DNA of 64,000 nt from Triplophysa rosa. Its lineage: Eukaryota; Chordata; Actinopteri; Cypriniformes; Nemacheilidae. Location: the NCBI RefSeq assembly GCF_024868665.1, contig NC_079891.1, positions 21,113,651 through 21,177,650 on the forward strand, in the 5' to 3' direction. Below the pieces are notes generated by a model. The model was not told the origin of the DNA, did no database searches, and saw only the letters and a program-made list of their open reading frames with translations. Below, piece by piece: positions 63,027-64,000 of this stretch (position 1 is the stretch's first letter; every line of letters begins with the position of its first letter). Position numbers and translations under genes: made by a program.

Positions 63027-64000
63027 CTGCAAAGAGTAAAAGACAAAAGAAAATAAGAAGAGAAAAAGAATAGAAAGAAATAGAAAAGGATTGAGGGAAA
63101 AAAGCCATGTTACCCAATAGGAAAGAAAGAACCATACTGTGCGCTTTTAACCAAGGGTCTTAAGACTTTTTTAGGCCAAGCAGAAATAGAGCAAGGACCA
63201 ACATACTGTTTAACATTGAGTTTTGCATTTTAAGCTTGGACTAAATATGTGTATAATATCATATGCATTCATATCATTTTTTGTAATTGTTATATTGTAA
63301 ATCTACTGTTGTACAGAATTACATACATGTATTAATTAATTGTAATTCTTACTGCTACTGTGACATCTTAAAAAGATGTATAATGAATAATTGAAAATGA
63401 ATAACTTTACCCTCATGTCATTACAATCATGTATGACTTTCTTCTGCAGACCACAAAAGAAGATATCCCAAAGAAAGTTGGTAACAAAACAACACTGACT
63501 TCCATTGTGTGAACAAAACAAACCACTGAGACATTCCTCAAAATATCTTTGTGTTTCAAAGAAAAAAAAGTCATACAGGTTTTGGATGACGTGAGGGTGT
63601 ATAAATGATGCTAGATTTTAACTGAATTTGCAGACTTCAGCACAGACTCAAATAACCCTATTATCTTATTTTCTTCAACATTTTATTTGATTTTTGCAGC
63701 AGTATCAAATACCCACCCTGTAAAAAAAGATTAATTAAAAATGCTTCTGGGCCATTCACATGATCATAAAACAACTAGACAATGTAATATAAAGAACATA
63801 CTGTAGGAACCCTGATATGTGTGCTATAGGATTAATGCCAGTTACATAAAAAGTAGGCAAGCAAGAAAGAAACTGGTATTATTCAATGATAATGTCATAC
63901 AATAAAGTGTAACTAAATGTGTAAGTCAAGAGCCTTCTCTAATATTGTAGCAGACAAATATTAAAGGGCATTTAGAAATGGCATCTTGTTTGTATACAGC
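63027..64000. other. Intron sequence upstream of the TBC1D22 exon; MITE piece at about 63395-63610
   Basis: 63395-63610 (ACCCTCATGTCATTACAATC, CTTCTGCAGACCACAAAAGA and TTTTGGATGACGTGAGGGTG) is an end-eroded copy of the cyprinid TTAA MITE. No further exon is recognised up to 64000. Confidence 0.4.

Noticed and set aside
62135..63039. Long frames running through the N gap
   Set aside because: They consist mostly of undetermined bases and are not evidence of coding.

Overview
The window is vertebrate nuclear DNA, most likely from a cyprinid-type teleost. It is AT-rich, has spliceosomal exon signals, and is packed with repeat families familiar from carp and zebrafish genomes: DIRS retrotransposons, hAT elements, TTAA MITEs, HE1-like SINEs, a Tc1/mariner transposon, Ty3/Gypsy elements and CACTA-like elements with AACCCAGC subterminal repeats. 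The only exon of an ordinary host gene that I recognise is 62920-63026 on the minus strand. It is a 107-bp TBC1D22-type (B-like) exon with canonical splice sites. Much of the window may therefore be the large downstream intron of that gene, or the region beyond it. No other TBC1D22 exon was found by eye.

Layout. 1-890 is the 3' end of a DIRS element. 2791-5183 is a CACTA-like element carrying a two-exon SAMD3-like gene, with an LTR inside it. 5184-6475 is a MITE-type remnant holding a solo LTR with CTTAT target duplications. 8171-9195 is a minus-strand DIRS fragment. 10076-10800 is the 3' half of an LTR element whose 5' half lies at 35153-36960. 11712-11971, 13755-14887, 27243-28657 and 49520-51028 are four TTAA-flanked elements. 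The three longer ones carry two short exons facing each other: a THAP-domain first exon and a first exon with a (Y/M)xFEPESD motif. 30954-34496 is a broken Ty3/Gypsy pol containing a solo LTR with GATTTC duplications. A second solo LTR with ATGAG duplications sits at its end (34505-34831). 41772-44502 is a DIRS copy cut by an assembly gap.

49200-57150 is a nested stack. A DIRS element contains a hAT element (49321-51892, 8-bp duplication ACACACGC). The hAT contains a TTAA/THAP element. The same DIRS also contains an intact Tc1/mariner transposon (51992-53212). A second copy of that transposon, with an identical protein, lies in inverted orientation at 57583-58803, just outside the DIRS. 61850-62442 is a minus-strand DIRS end running into a 393-base gap.

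The only coding units that look intact are the two Tc1/mariner transposases, which have a DD36E spacing. Every other element gene is truncated, frameshifted or missing catalytic parts. The best candidate for something under-described is the TTAA element family with convergent THAP and FEPESD exons, one copy of which has a CCAAT-bearing 27-bp minisatellite upstream of the FEPESD exon. The LTR element with a Pro/Ser/Val-rich repeat protein and no visible pol is the second candidate. No CRISPR array, rRNA, functional tRNA or bacterial-type feature is present.
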